A stretch of 64,000 bases of DNA from Spongospora subterranea f. sp. subterranea. Taxonomy: Eukaryota > Endomyxa: Phytomyxea > Phytomyxea > Plasmodiophorida. How positions within the stretch are numbered: the first letter of the stretch is position 1; each line of letters opens with the position of its first letter. A program made the translations under genes and the position numbers. Below, one piece after another: positions 1 through 10,949 of this stretch. A model generated the notes under the pieces. It had not been told where the DNA came from. It saw nothing but the letters and a program-made list of their open reading frames with translations, and ran no database searches. The DNA is taken from NCBI GenBank assembly GCA_049724395.1, contig JAUGWO010000048.1, positions 62,001-126,000 of the forward strand, in the 5' to 3' direction.

Positions 1-1170
1 ACTATAAGATTTCCAGCATTTACGCGCGCAATAATAATGAATCGGGGTTCGTTGTCCGGAACGTTTTGTTTCAACGCTTCAACAGATACCGCGCTGAGCA
101 CAGAAGCGACACGAAACGATTCCTGGCGAGAGTAAACATTTGAAAACGGATGTGTGACAAAATGAACCTGTTTGTCATCCAACGCAATGACAACGCCTGG
201 TATTTCGCCGGATCGAAAGGAATTCAATGCCGCAGCGATTGACGAATTGTTTTCCAGATTCATTAATGGAAGCGCGTTCATTCGTACGGCAGATGGCTGC
301 GACTCTCTACAAACAGCCTCTATTTTCTAAGCGCTGCGTTTTCAAACATAGGGACATGAATTTAGCTGACAGTCAAACCTTCTCATCATGTGTCATAACA
401 GCTGACGCCAAATCGTTTCGAAGATGGTTTCGAAGTTCTTCGACGTTTACATCGTTCAATTCAGATACGTGCCAGTCTATCAGAGAAATACCAGTTAGAA
501 CTTGATCGGCGTTGATGATATACCATCATGGCAAAACCTGGTAAGAAACTACTTGCTCCTAAACCCACTTTAATTGAGGCACGGGATGAGGCAAACAGCT
601 GGTGGCGGAAGCAATGTTAGTCAAGATTATCTGTTGATTTTCTCAGTGGATTAACTATACCATCCTTGAATCGACTGAAGCCGTATCGGGGGTCCAGGCC
701 ATGATCAGCCAGAGGGCACTTGCTCGTCGAATAAGAATAATGGCTGGATCTGTATCTGCCAATCTTGATCGAATATCAGGGACGAGGTTTTCGTCACCCT
801 AAATGCATTGAGTTAATTGCACTACAGCAGAGAAAGTCAACGTCGTTTGCTCATTATTTTGCGTTTTTTAGGTGACACCACAAAAATTACGATTGTCGAC
901 AATTTTGTGGTTTGGACTTGAAAAAGCGGTTTCACAGATAACATTTTCGTTTTGAAGGCCGAAAAGATTTACCGTGAACTATTTGGATTCAAGTTGCAAC
1001 GAACTAGCACCGCTATTCAATAATACTCTATAGGTTTAACGGACCTGGTGCGGAAACGTTCCCTTGAGCCTAAATTCTCCATTTGCTATATTGACATGAA
1101 TAGCCATAACCTGTCCATCATTGAAGGCGTGTCTGACTTCATCGTGTAAAGTAGTCCCGCTTTGATTCAT
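1..1170 (-). CDS. Twinfilin (two ADF-H domains), 3' part cut by window edge
   Basis: Actin-monomer-binding, filament-end-capping protein of the ADF/cofilin superfamily. The first exon (1170-1045) starts MNQSGTTLHDEVRHAF, matching the twinfilin N-terminus. It joins across a ~250-base intron to an exon from 798 that reads GDENLVPDIRSRL, then IILIRRASALWLIMAWTPD and RMLFASSRASIK, the hallmark of the first ADF-H domain (the actin-contacting helix region, like AWSPD...KMLYAATRA in animals). Further exons carry DWHVSELNDVNVEELRNHL. The second ADF-H domain begins MNALPLMNLENN and runs open off the left edge (PRFIIIARVNAGNLI). Introns have GT-AG ends and are about 60 bases except the first. The exon joins are my reading; the family call is firm. 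The next gene, RIB43A, is on the same strand. Confidence 0.8.
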
Positions 1171-1226
1171 TCTCAGCCTGATAATACCGATTTGATAAGT
1201 ATTTACATACACAAACACTTTAAACC

Positions 1227-1480
1227 TTTTTAGGTGCCGGCACGTGCGCGGCCTGCTGGATGGCGGCATGTGCGTGGACTGCTGGATGACGGCACGTGCG
1301 TGGACTGTTGGATGACGGCACGTGCGTGGACTGCTGGATGGCGGCATGTGCGTGGACTGCTGGATGACGACACTTGCGCGGACTGCTGGATGACGGCACG
1401 TGCGCGGACTGCTGAATCACCTGAATTACGGCATGGGTGTGGACTGACGACACTTGCTCGGACTGCTGGATGTGCTTGGA
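1227..1480. repeat. 26-bp minisatellite
   Basis: Tandem repeat of 26 bases (core ctgctggatgacggcacgtg) with about seven good copies from 1227 to 1412 and decayed copies to about 1480. It lies just upstream of twinfilin exon 1. Frames are open on both strands because of the composition, but nothing suggests coding. Confidence 0.85.
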
Positions 1481-1879
1481 GCCTTGGACAAGTGTAAATC
1501 CAGAATCTCCAAGGTGATACCTGATTCTCATGTCGTGACGATAACATTCGATCATCAGCATCAAATTTGATTATTTACGGATGGACAGGGTCTGTACTGG
1601 CATTTCGACTCCAAAGACTTCTTTTAAACCAGAGCGATGGAACAGCACACAACATGTGCATTGAGGAGGCCGAGAATCACTGTGAATGAATCTCGCCATC
1701 TGCAGTCTTATCTCCTTGACACAGGCCAGTTGAACTCTGCATATTCAAGTCAGCAATAACGCTGTTGATAAACAAAGCCCACAGGCCCAACCCCATCGCC
1801 CAAGGCTGAGTCCTTACCCAAAAGTGTTCAAATGGTCAACTGCACAATCCAATTGGTCCAACAAACCTCTCGCTGTCTG

Positions 1880-2330
1880 TACTCATTTTCTTCTAAAACT
1901 AAGAAATGAACGATATTCGCACCTGCGATATCATGTGAAATACTGACGGGCAATGACTTCCTCAAAACCAGATTCAGATTTGTGTTGTTTTTGTCGTGAG
2001 GGATAAATGGCGGGTACCGGGGCGTCGTTAATCGACCGAACTTGAAGGCTCTGGCCGAGCGGACACCAAAAAGTTGGTCTGGGAAATAAATTAAAAAGTA
2101 CTGCTGTTATTGCTAAACCTGATGAACGTTCGTAATGACGATCGACAAACGGAAAGCGGGCTATCGTCGCCCGGCAATTGGGGAACATACGGGACGTTTG
2201 ATATCGGCGGTTTTTGTTGCAAACAAAGTGTTTGATGATCGGGAGCCGGGATGAACCAGAGGGTCGGTACTCCTTGTTTTGAAGAATTTGACAGACTAGA
2301 CTACGACAACGCCGTTCTGTTAATGGCTCA
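1880..2330 (-). CDS. Candidate small gene between twinfilin and RIB43A, unrecognised
   Basis: Two possible exons on the minus strand, about 2320-2100 and 2082-1935, joined by a ~25-35 base intron ending tttatttcccag. The second exon reads DQLFGVRSARAFKFGRLTTP followed by a proline-rich stretch. I do not recognise a family. The open frame and splice-like borders are visible, but the first exon is open in two frames, so the model is weak. The rest of 1480-2540 shows nothing else I can support. Confidence 0.25.
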
Positions 2331-2542
2331 TGTCAAGCACGGTAGCTCCGTTTTCAACCATTGACGATTACACCGAGATTATGATTAAGAACCCGCAATT
2401 AACCTGACGGTTCTGAGTACCAATCACAAGTGCGTCTTGTTCACAACAATGCACGATTTTGTTTGAGATCGGCATTATTTCCATCGCTGAAATTTACGAT
2501 ATTTATTCTGAATGGCTCTATCCAGATGGCGGTAAACTCTCG

Positions 2543-4370
2543 TCAACGCGTCGACGTCCCGAAACAGTCGAATACGTAGTCATCCACTTTATTCTGGTAG
2601 AGCTCATTATTGATATAATCGTACCTGATGTTGAACAGAAATCAACAATCAGCCACAACGTCGCGCGTGTAATATAATCCCACGCTTGGGCCAGTACTTA
2701 CTTGCTCTTGAACTCCCGTCTCTGCTGATTCTGTTCATTGCGAACGTCGATACGGTTCTTGAGGTCGTTGCGTTGCCGGATACGCGTCGTTAAGATCAGT
2801 TGTCGGTTCACCTCCAACTACATTCACGACCTCACAATCAGACGATAATCCAATGATTTTTCTTGGTGTTCTCCACTGACGATTTCCTGATCTTGTTCAA
2901 TCGATTTCTGGTTCTCGACCTCCTTCATCCTCCGTTTCTCCTCAATCTGCGCCGCCTGTTCGTCGTAGATCTTCTGGCACTCGTCCACCGAATATCCCTG
3001 AACGCGAGTTCCGGTTTAGGGCGAGCGGTGTTGTATTTTGTCCGAAAACTGATCGGCCCCAAGCTTGCCTTGAAGTTCCAAGGAATATATGAATGGCTCG
3101 ACGCCTGGTATAGTTTGGGTCGATCGACCCGCTTCGTCGTCTCATATCGTTCATTCAGCCAATCGCTTTCTTGATTATGCTGATCATAAAAATAACGATT
3201 AATTTCCATATCAAGAACGTTAATTGTGATTTTACCAGAAGTTCCTTTTGTGATAACTCTTCGTCCTTCCGAGATTGTTCTTGTCGAGCTTTATTTACGC
3301 TCTATGATGACGCGATCAATAATCGTTTCGAGGTGTGGGCTGAGGGTCAACGAGAGCCCAATCCCATTCCTGACCTGATCCAGATCCTTATTGTAATTCT
3401 GCACACGAACATTATGCAATCGAATATTGGCCTGCTTCGCCAATTGCAATCGTTCCAGCTCCATGTCAATGGCCACCAAATCTGCTGCAAATTTCTGCCA
3501 AAACAATCGTCAACGACCCCGAGCAATCGTGCTAACCATCTCCACATCCGACCTCTTCCTTAGCTTGTTCCTCGCTCCTCAACAATTCCTGAACTATAGG
3601 TTTCAACGTGTGTAATTCGACCAGGAGCACTTTATTCGTCCAACTACCTTCTCGTGAACTGAATAATTAGCCCATTCACTGAGCTCCCGTTGCTGCACCT
3701 GAACACGCTCGCGCTTGCGTAGGTCTTCACCGGCGAACATTTGCAGCGACGACGCCGGCAGCTCCTATATGCATCACAATCGTTCGATCAGTTCTCGACA
3801 CAAAGGATTCATTTCCGGCACCCCGTTCCTACTTCGTCGTCTCCGAGCCTGGGCGGTTGCTGTTTGCGACGCAGAGCGGGATCGCTGAGATCGTAATCCC
3901 GGGTCTCATGGCGAGCTTGATATAGCTCTCGATACGCCTGCAACAGTTCCACTTAGAACACCAACGTCTAAATCACAGCGTCATCAGCGACAAATCCGGC
4001 CCTTCAACTGACCTGAACTTGGGCATTTCGTTCAGCAACTCGACGTTGCTTTTCGCGCTGCAGAAAAGTGAGCTGACGAGCGATATCGAGCGCCTCCCGA
4101 TCCAGACGCTGATTGCGCTCATGTTCTTCGCGTTGGCGTTGTTCGTGATCGGCAACTTGACCGTTCAAACCTTGAACGTCGACCTATTCGTTTGGTGTTA
4201 GAGATTCCTGTGAAAGGGCGAGCGACGCGACCAACGCCGATCGTCCTGATCTTGGCGTCGAAGATGGTCTTCTTGCGCTGCGCCTCAAGCGCCCGGCGCC
4301 GGGCGATGCTCGCTTCCTGACGCTGCAATGCATCCGGTTCGGGTTTGGCAACAGGCGTGAACACCATCAC
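2543..4370 (-). CDS. RIB43A-like flagellar/ciliary microtubule inner protein
   Basis: RIB43A proteins (RIBC1/RIBC2 in animals) are coiled-coil proteins inside the doublet microtubules of motile cilia and flagella. Eleven exons can be chained: exon 1 (from 4370) has RRALEAQRKKTIFDAKIRTIG, the family start motif; then VDVQGLNGQVADHEQRQREE; AYRELYQARHETRDYDLSDP; LPASSLQMFAGEDLRKRE (the family's GLQxFxGEDL motif); KFAADLVAIDMELERLQLAK; SHSYIPWNFK with GYSVDECQKIYDEQ (family RxxWKGMxxEQ region); and a last exon ending YVFDCFGTSTR, like the usual YFxQFNTSxR end. Summed length is about 385 residues, the usual size. Introns are 45-100 bases. One intron (3102 down to about 3017) appears to use a GC donor (aag|gcaagc). 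The 5' limit (M at 4370) is chosen because the N-terminal helix follows directly. Confidence 0.85.
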
Positions 4371-5230
4371 CCCGCCACCTCACACAATCAAATATAAATC
4401 ACCCAATCGATCGACCACACCGTACCGTTCAATCTGGCGAAACCTCCCCAGATGGGTGGTGCCGATTTCGACAGGCAAAAGCCAGTCGGGGATCGATCGC
4501 CTGGTCGTGTTCATGACCCCGTTCCTAGTTGTTTTTTGGACGGGTTTGGTAAATACCAACAAATTGGTTGGGCAATAGTGGACATCAACACTAATGATTG
4601 CTAGACAGTAAACAGTTGTTGTTCTTGGGGAGACGAACGGAAGAATAAACTTGATGATAATTGCGAGGGAGTCAATACCGGGAATCACAAACAACAAGTT
4701 TTGTGTTGATAACAGATGGATCATTTGAGGGAATATGATTCGACCGTAGGTATGGGAGCGGTGAAAGACGGAGAGTAGCTCTGTGATAATGGAATACACG
4801 AGGAGCATCTTTCGAGACGACAACAACGATCTGTTTACGTCGTCACCACCTCCTCATCTCCTTAGAACTCCACCAGAATTGCGACGCTCAAACGGCACTG
4901 GTTCCCTTCGCCGTCAATGCTTCGTCTGACCGCCCGTTGATTTAATGTCATTACCTGATGATAACGGTCGTTGGCTTATCGCAATCGGGTCACCTGCGTT
5001 GAATAAACTGTTAAGGTTGGCGTAGTGGACATGAAAATAAACTGTTCACATCCAATGCAGAACATTTACAGTAGTTATGGTTGAGTGAACAAATCAGTAT
5101 ATTCTGCACAATATCGAGTGTCCAACCTGTTGCAATGATGAGGACATCTTCAGAACCAGTTTAACCGAATGGAGGCGCACATCAGATTAGTTATTTGATC
5201 CCATTAAAAGTGCAGAAAAAGTGGAGAAAT
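4371..5230. other. Intergenic, no supported gene
   Basis: Contains a 46-codon open frame on the plus strand (4789-4929, starting MEYTRSIF, proline-rich middle) and a 148-codon frame on the minus strand (4826-4380) with hydrophobic stretches. Neither resembles a known protein. This stretch is divergent to RIB43A and may hold its promoter. Confidence 0.4.
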
Positions 5231-5239
5231 GACGTCGAA

Positions 5240-5815
5240 AAGAATCAAAAAGGCCGCGACGACTCATGGGATTTATGCCTGACGATGATGATCTTTGGTA
5301 CGATTGTCGGCATCTGACCAAAGCCATTCGCGATGGACCTGCACAGATTTCAACATGCTCAAATGTCGGGATTTGAACCGTCAAAGTTCTATCCCATGCG
5401 CTGGAATCTGTACTGTACTTTGCCGTTTGCCAGGAAAAAACAGCCTATGAACACACCCCGGTGTTGTATTTGATCACAAACAACCGTATTGTCGAACCGG
5501 TCCAAGATCTATTCACCCAGATTTCGGATGAAATCCAAATACAGTTCGATCTGAAGGAGATTAGTGGTTTCGTTAAGTAGCGGCCGATCTGATGAGAAGT
5601 GATTCCCCAAAGAGGGTGCGCGGCACATCGATAGGATGTTTTCCTGGCAAACGGCAACGTGCAGCACAAACACCAGAATCCCGACATGAGCAGATCAGGT
5701 CCCATCGCCGAACAGATCGATTAAGAATGACTTTGGTCAGGTGCCGAAGAATCATACCAAAAGATGACCCGCGTTTGGCAATCAATGATCAATCGCACGA
5801 ATGGCTGTCGCAGAA
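5240..5815. repeat. Inverted duplication (fold-back) of a transposon-like fragment
   Basis: Plus-strand 5240-5440 (gatgatgatctttggtacga; ctttgccgtttgccagga) reappears in reverse complement, diverged, at about 5620-5815. The spacer holds a clean 58-codon frame (5405-5578: PVLYLITNNRIVEPVQ region) that faintly recalls the core of Mutator-type transposases, but this is only a suggestion. The arms differ at many sites, so the duplication is old. Confidence 0.6.
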
Positions 5816-5843
5816 TTCACTGTACAATACTTCTCTATAATTA

Positions 5844-6745
5844 TTGCTTTATCACAAGCGGAGAAGGCTGCGCAACTCGAACCAACGGAGAACGCTGCTG
5901 CGCAGCCTTCTTTGCCACCACTCGGTCCAGCCTCCAGGGCCCGTCGTCAGATCACATTTGCGCCATGGAGCGTACGATCGTGGTCCCGACCGTACTGGCA
6001 AGAAGCGGTTCAAGCTCTCGCAAGCCCAGCTGGAGCTTGTAAACGCAGGAGTCGATGCCGTCTTTGCGCGTATGAACTTGACTACGCGGCAGAACGTTGT
6101 CCCTAGTCAGAGTTGGGCGGACGGGCTTGCCGTCGAGCAGAGCACCATGCGAGCATACGATAAGCACCTTTGCGGCCTACTGTATTTTTTTGGGCTATTA
6201 GGAGACTTCGAGTCGCTGATAATCCTGCAGCCGGATGCGCCGCACAACGTTCCCGCCATGAACGTTGACTCAATTCGTAAGGAACCACGTTTGGCTTCTT
6301 CTTGCAGAACTGACTGCTCTTTCTCAGTACTTTATCTTGATCGGCGAACTCTTGAGGAAGGAACTCATCAGCAGAAAACTGATGGGACAGCGGTACTGGA
6401 TACGTTCGGTGCTCAGATCCTGTCGTCTGGATCTTGGTTAGATCCAGATAACCTCACGCAGATGGGCTCCGCTCTCATTATAAGTCCTTCGTGTATTATG
6501 GTATAGATCGAGCGAGTTGGTGACTCCCCCATCAACAATGAGCCGCCGGTTGCGTCACAGGCGGTAGAGAAACGTCGGCAGCAAACGTTCGGCGACTTCG
6601 ACATCGACCGTTCACAACTGGGCAAGCTCAAAACCGGCCAGAAATTACAATTCATGGTGGAGATCTGGCAGCAATGCCATGCTGTTGATATCGTCCGAAA
6701 CTCAAACCCTTACCGATTGTTTTTTCGCAACCGTTGCGAACCCTG
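5844..6745 (+). pseudogene. Tyrosine-recombinase-like (Crypton-type?) element remnant
   Basis: A 220-codon open frame (5844-6506) contains LSQAQLELVNAGVDAVFARM, AYDKHLCGLLYFFGLLGDF and PDAPHNVPAMNVDSI, then TAVLDTFGAQILSSGSWLDP. This order of motifs (helical SAM-like N-terminal domain, VPAMNVDSI, DxFGxxV, WNDP-like) resembles large multicopy proteins of oomycetes and rhizarians linked to tyrosine recombinases. I am recalling the family by eye; no catalytic R-H-R-Y set is visible here. A second frame (6526-6745: FGDFDIDRSQLGKLKTGQ) follows and ends inside the next fold-back. Probably a decayed mobile element. It could also be an unrelated multicopy gene. Confidence 0.4.
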
Positions 6746-7275
6746 ATGCAGTGCCTGACGGGCCATTTCCAGGGAGATCAAGCCGCTTTCACAGAGGCTT
6801 GGTCCACCCAAAAATGCAGGCACCGATTATTCGGCCGAGATCTGTGTAGTAGGAAAGGAGCGTTGCACTTTGACGCGAACTCTGTAATTATTTATTAAAC
6901 CCTCTGTGGATAACCCGCCCGTTGGATCATTGTTGATCAACCCCATTGGAGTCATTATAGAACCCCCATTTGAGCCGACTTCGTGACTCAACCCAAAGGG
7001 TTTTATCATTAACTGATGACTCAAACGGGAATTTTATCAATAACGACTCGAATGGGGTTCTATAATGACTCCAATGGGGCTGATGTCGGTTTTATAAATA
7101 ATTACAGAGTTCGCGTCAAAGTGCAACGCTCCTTCCCACTACACAGATCTCGGCCGAATAATCGGTGCCTGCATTTCTGGGTGGACCAAGCCTATGTCAA
7201 AGCGGATTGATCTCCCTGGAAATGGCCCGTCAGGCACTGCATCAGGGGTCGCAACGATTGCGAAAAAACTATCGG
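6715..7275. repeat. Inverted duplication, arms ~190-270 bp
   Basis: 6715-6905 (ctgatgcagtgcctgacggg; tgcaggcaccgattattcgg; aggaaaggagcgttgcactt) recurs as a reverse complement at 7085-7275. The centre (6905-7085) holds short repeats of the type ccccattggagtcattatag in both orientations. The left arm is the tail of the recombinase-like frame, so that fragment has been copied back on itself. Confidence 0.8.
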
Positions 7276-7649
7276 AAAGGGTGTACTGGCCAAAACCTGG
7301 AAAAGCTGAACTGCGTCCGGTGTAATATCGAAATTTGCGCGAACTAAAATTTGGCGAAAGGAATACACCTGTTGATGTCCGCATCTCAGTTCTCGTCATG
7401 GTGAAACAATTGGATTGGCAAACGTGCGATTTCGAAGAAAAGGATCTCGCAGTTTTTCACCTGTTAACAGCAGGGAGCATCAGCTGGACAAAGATGGCGT
7501 TCCACTGGCTGTCAGCGATGACTGCAGTTACAGGTTCGCCAGGATGTCGGACATATCGACTTTGATGCAGCGATACAGCCATTAACAATTTCGCTGCACA
7601 AAGTCTAGGAATCTACTTCATCCCCAAACCAACGATATTGCAATTACAG

Positions 7650-8140
7650 GACGCCAGTGTGGAGGGTGCGTTTCTGACGTGGCATAATCGTTTTTCAAAA
7701 ACGGATCGTTGATGACTTCAGCCGTGTACTGCGTTGCCCTTCGATAATGAAATGTCCTCAGGCAGTTTTTTAAGTTCGCCTGGCCCGCACGGCCGCCGCC
7801 AAATCTCGGTGGTCTGGCGGTTTTATCAAAAAATGCGATTTTCCACCGCAACGGCTAATATAAAATCTGGACTCACCAGATTTGGTGATTGGTTATTTTT
7901 TGCGCCAGATCTATCGCCGAGGATTCTGTCTGGCGTCGCTCTTGGTTGGCACATGTCGAATTCGAAAGGAGGTCGTGGTGCCGACCAGGCGAACTTTAAA
8001 CTGCCTGAGGACATTTCAATATCGAAGGGCAACACATTCCAAGGCTGAGGTCATCAAGTATCCGTTTTTGAAAAAACGAATATGTCGCGTCAGAAACGCA
8101 CCTTCCACACTGCGGTGGGAACCGGCCAATCCGATTTTGA
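7650..8140. repeat. Inverted duplication, arms ~150 bp
   Basis: 7650-7800 (ccagtgtggagggtgcgttt; aatgtcctcaggcagttttt; aagttcgcctgg) pairs with the reverse complement at 7980-8140. The spacer of ~180 bases holds a tiny palindrome (aatctggactcaccagattt). Between 7290 and 7650 there is only degenerate open frame. Confidence 0.75.
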
Positions 8141-8149
8141 CTTCTGGCA

Positions 8150-9280
8150 TAAGGTCGCTACCGGATTCCATCGGATTGTCACTGTCGACAATCGTCCATG
8201 TAGTTTTAAACGAAACGCCAACCCTTGCAATAAGGTTGTTGATTGACTAAGGTGAGGAGGCTGAGCTTATCCTGTATGCGGACTGACGAGACGGCAATTG
8301 CACATTGATTCCATCATTGATTGGCCCGGTTTCATAAGCTCAAGTCCAGAATTAAAAGACTCAGTGTCAGGCGATCTCAAGATAACGGGCTGATAAAGAG
8401 AGAAGATCAATTTGTCCAGAAAGTGTATCGAATTCGGAGAAAAATTCAACAGGAAACTGCAACATTTTTAAACGCCAAATATTCCTTTTCGTATTTGATG
8501 TGTCCGGCTGATATTATCATCCGCCCGTTATCTTGATTGAACGAGCTGGAACAGTCATTATAATGGTATTGGGGCAGATTGCTAATACTGTACCTGTCCA
8601 ATACTATTTCGGCGGCAATCTGTCAGAATAAAGCACATGGATCAGATACAATACGTTCGACGGGCGTCGTAAGAATCTCAGCTTTGTAAATCCAAACAGG
8701 ACCTGCCACCCTGGTCCGATATCGATTATACTTGGAGAATGCGATCGGGATCATTTCCTCAAATTATCGGAAAGTCGAAGCCCGTCGAATTCTCATCCAT
8801 TTTATTGTTGTTATTACAGCATCGTAGGCGTTTGATCTTTGGACAATATCGACAATAACGGACCCCCTTAAAAACAAAAGTACAGTCCAGTACCACTTTA
8901 TACAAAAAAACCGCCAACACCATTCTAGGTCAATTCCCAAACTAGTAGTTTATCTTCATCTTGATCCAGGATAAAATTTGCCAACCAATTTATCATTAAT
9001 GGACAGGACAATATTTGTCTGGCGATCCCTGAGATGCAGGATTTTGGGCGACGGCGACCGAAATTCGCACAACGACGACGTCGGTCGACGGAATCGGACG
9101 AACGGGTGTTGTTTGTTGCCCTTAGATGATCAGGAGCCAGCTGACAGCCAAACTGGCAATGAAGGGCATCGCCGACCACAACCGAGTCAGCAGCGGTTGA
9201 CGTTGTGCACCTTTTAGCGAATCGATGATGTTGTGAACGCACCTACAGAAATGCCAATCGTCAGGGGAATGCCAAGAATG
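8150..9280. other. Mostly non-coding; possible exon on minus strand near 9230-8925
   Basis: No recognisable gene from 8150 to 8920. On the minus strand at 9240-9130 a short frame (SLKGAQRQPLLTRLW followed by a hydrophobic MPFIASLAVSWLLII) ends in a stop and is preceded by an acceptor-like tttctgtag. It could be the last exon of a small membrane protein or of the ankyrin gene. Support is weak. Confidence 0.25.
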
Positions 9281-9923
9281 CTATGAAAAAATCAAATCCA
9301 CAAAAAAGCTGAAAAAGGGGGATTCGTCGCCTGACTTATGGTATTTCCCCTGTTTAGCGATGGAGAGCGGTGATTGCCCTTCGTCATTGATGGCGTCAAC
9401 GGAAGCTCCATAGGCTAAAAACAGCTCGACGATATTCTGCAGATAAATCAGGTGCGATGATTCACAGCTCCGACATGAATAACTGTTTGGGATCTCGACG
9501 ATATCTGACCAGAACAGTTGAGGACGATACCTTTCACCAGGGAAATGGGGTTCAAACCGAGTTAACAACGTGGTGATCGTGTGCAATAAAGGAGTCGACC
9601 CGAAAATATCTGGTTTATCGACATCGGCGCCGCGTTTGAGGAGAACTGATAGAGCGCCCCTCATCACGACCGAAGAATCGATTGGCGACTTCATCAGAAT
9701 AAAATGTTCCTTAAAGGCTAATCCCAGCGCGTATTGTAAAGGGGATCGTCCCTGATCGTCGGTTGAATTTACCGAGACGCGTGAACAGGTCTGTAGGAAA
9801 TCGTCGAATTCGTGCTCATTCAGCTCGAGATTCGCAATCAAATCGATTTTGGAAAATATATCCTGATCGGCGACGGAGCTCTGGATGAGATTGAGAGTCA
9901 GGAGCAGGAGGAGGAGCGACATG
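9281..9923 (-). CDS. Secreted ankyrin-repeat protein
   Basis: A 214-residue single-exon frame. Starting at the Met at 9923 gives a classic signal peptide (MSLLLLLLTLNLIQSSVADQ), so I prefer it to the in-frame Met at 9997. Ankyrin-type repeats follow: DDQGRSPLQYALGLAF, then ALSVLLKRGADVDKPDIFGSTPLL, then IVELFLAYGASVDAINDEGQSPL. The pattern LLxxGADVDxxDxxGxTPL is unmistakable. A CRSCESS cysteine pair lies between repeats. Exported ankyrin proteins are typical of biotrophic pathogens, where they are candidate effectors; that role is inference. The C-terminus may continue through an intron into sequence below 9280. Confidence 0.7.
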
Positions 9924-10009
9924 GTCAGGTTTGGATGTATGGCGATAATATATAATGATATGATAGGGGGCGGAATGGCGACCCGTGATTCATGCATCGG
10001 CCGGCAATT

Positions 10010-10560
10010 CCCCTATTAATCAGCGGGTTTTGTCGCCCAACAACACCCATGTCCGCTGTCTTCGATGGAACTGCAGAACGATATCGATGTGGTTTTCTGT
10101 GGCGAGTTCAAGATAGTCAAGTGATTGATCCCACTGAGATTTCATATGTCGAAATATCAGGTCAATACAGTAAACTCTATATATCATCTCCGCTCAACAT
10201 AAAGGGCGCTGAATAATGGAACGGTAAATTAACCTCAACGCGCTAACCAATTCGGAACGACAATGGCGATAGTGATGACGGTGGAAATTGAGCTTGTTTA
10301 TGATTGTTCGGCGAATATTTTGTTGGAGATGAAACGGTGCCGAAAACCCTGCTCATTTTGGATATTGGAACAAAATAATTTGTTGATCAGCCGAATGTGG
10401 CCTTTCAGGTCGATTACGGTTGATGTTCGGTGCTCTGCCAGGTTGAGAACCACGATTGGAGCGATCGTCAACGTCTTCCTCACCTCTAAACCCTGTCTCT
10501 GAGCGAATAGCACAATAAACTGTTCGACGTCGTCGTCGAAATGCATAACCGCATTCTGCG
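10010..10560 (-). CDS. Unrecognised gene, at least two exons
   Basis: Upstream exon about 10560-10300 (FDSQNAVMHFDDDVEQFIVL, then TIAPIVVLNLAEHRTSTVID and KGHIRLINKLFCSNIQ). A downstream exon about 10135-10010 reads WDQSLDYLELATENHIDIVL and ends GDKTR before a stop. A ctcag acceptor precedes the second exon. The sequence looks like a globular alpha/beta protein, but I cannot name it. The gap between exons probably holds another short exon. It is not obviously linked to the ankyrin gene downstream. Confidence 0.4.
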
Positions 10561-10949
10561 AATCGAACTACACAATGCGAACAATTTCAGCTTTAAATAT
10601 GCTTTACACCATGAAGTATACAGTACACGGGTTGAGATGCTCTAAATGGCCTGGCTATGATGAAACAATTGCTTCGAAAATATTCAAGGGTCAGTCGCGA
10701 GTAAAAGGATAATTGGGGTTGACTATTAATCTACAAAAAGGATGATCTGTGCTCTTATCAAGATATTACACAAGATTTGGTGAAAGGTTTAGATATATTA
10801 TTATCCACGAATTCACGTATCAAGTGTTTCATTTCAAGGAGTAAATAATCCTGTTGAGATGACTCACGATCCGGTATGCTGGCTCAAAACAATTATCGGC
10901 AGCAAATTCTGAAATCAAACAATCGCTTCCCGTTTGAATTGTTCATGAG

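Noticed and set aside
1230-1560. Overlapping ~100-codon open frames on both strands (RARAVIQQSTH type)
   Set aside because: They are produced by the 26-base repeat; all frames are open because the unit lacks stops, and there are no unique coding flanks.
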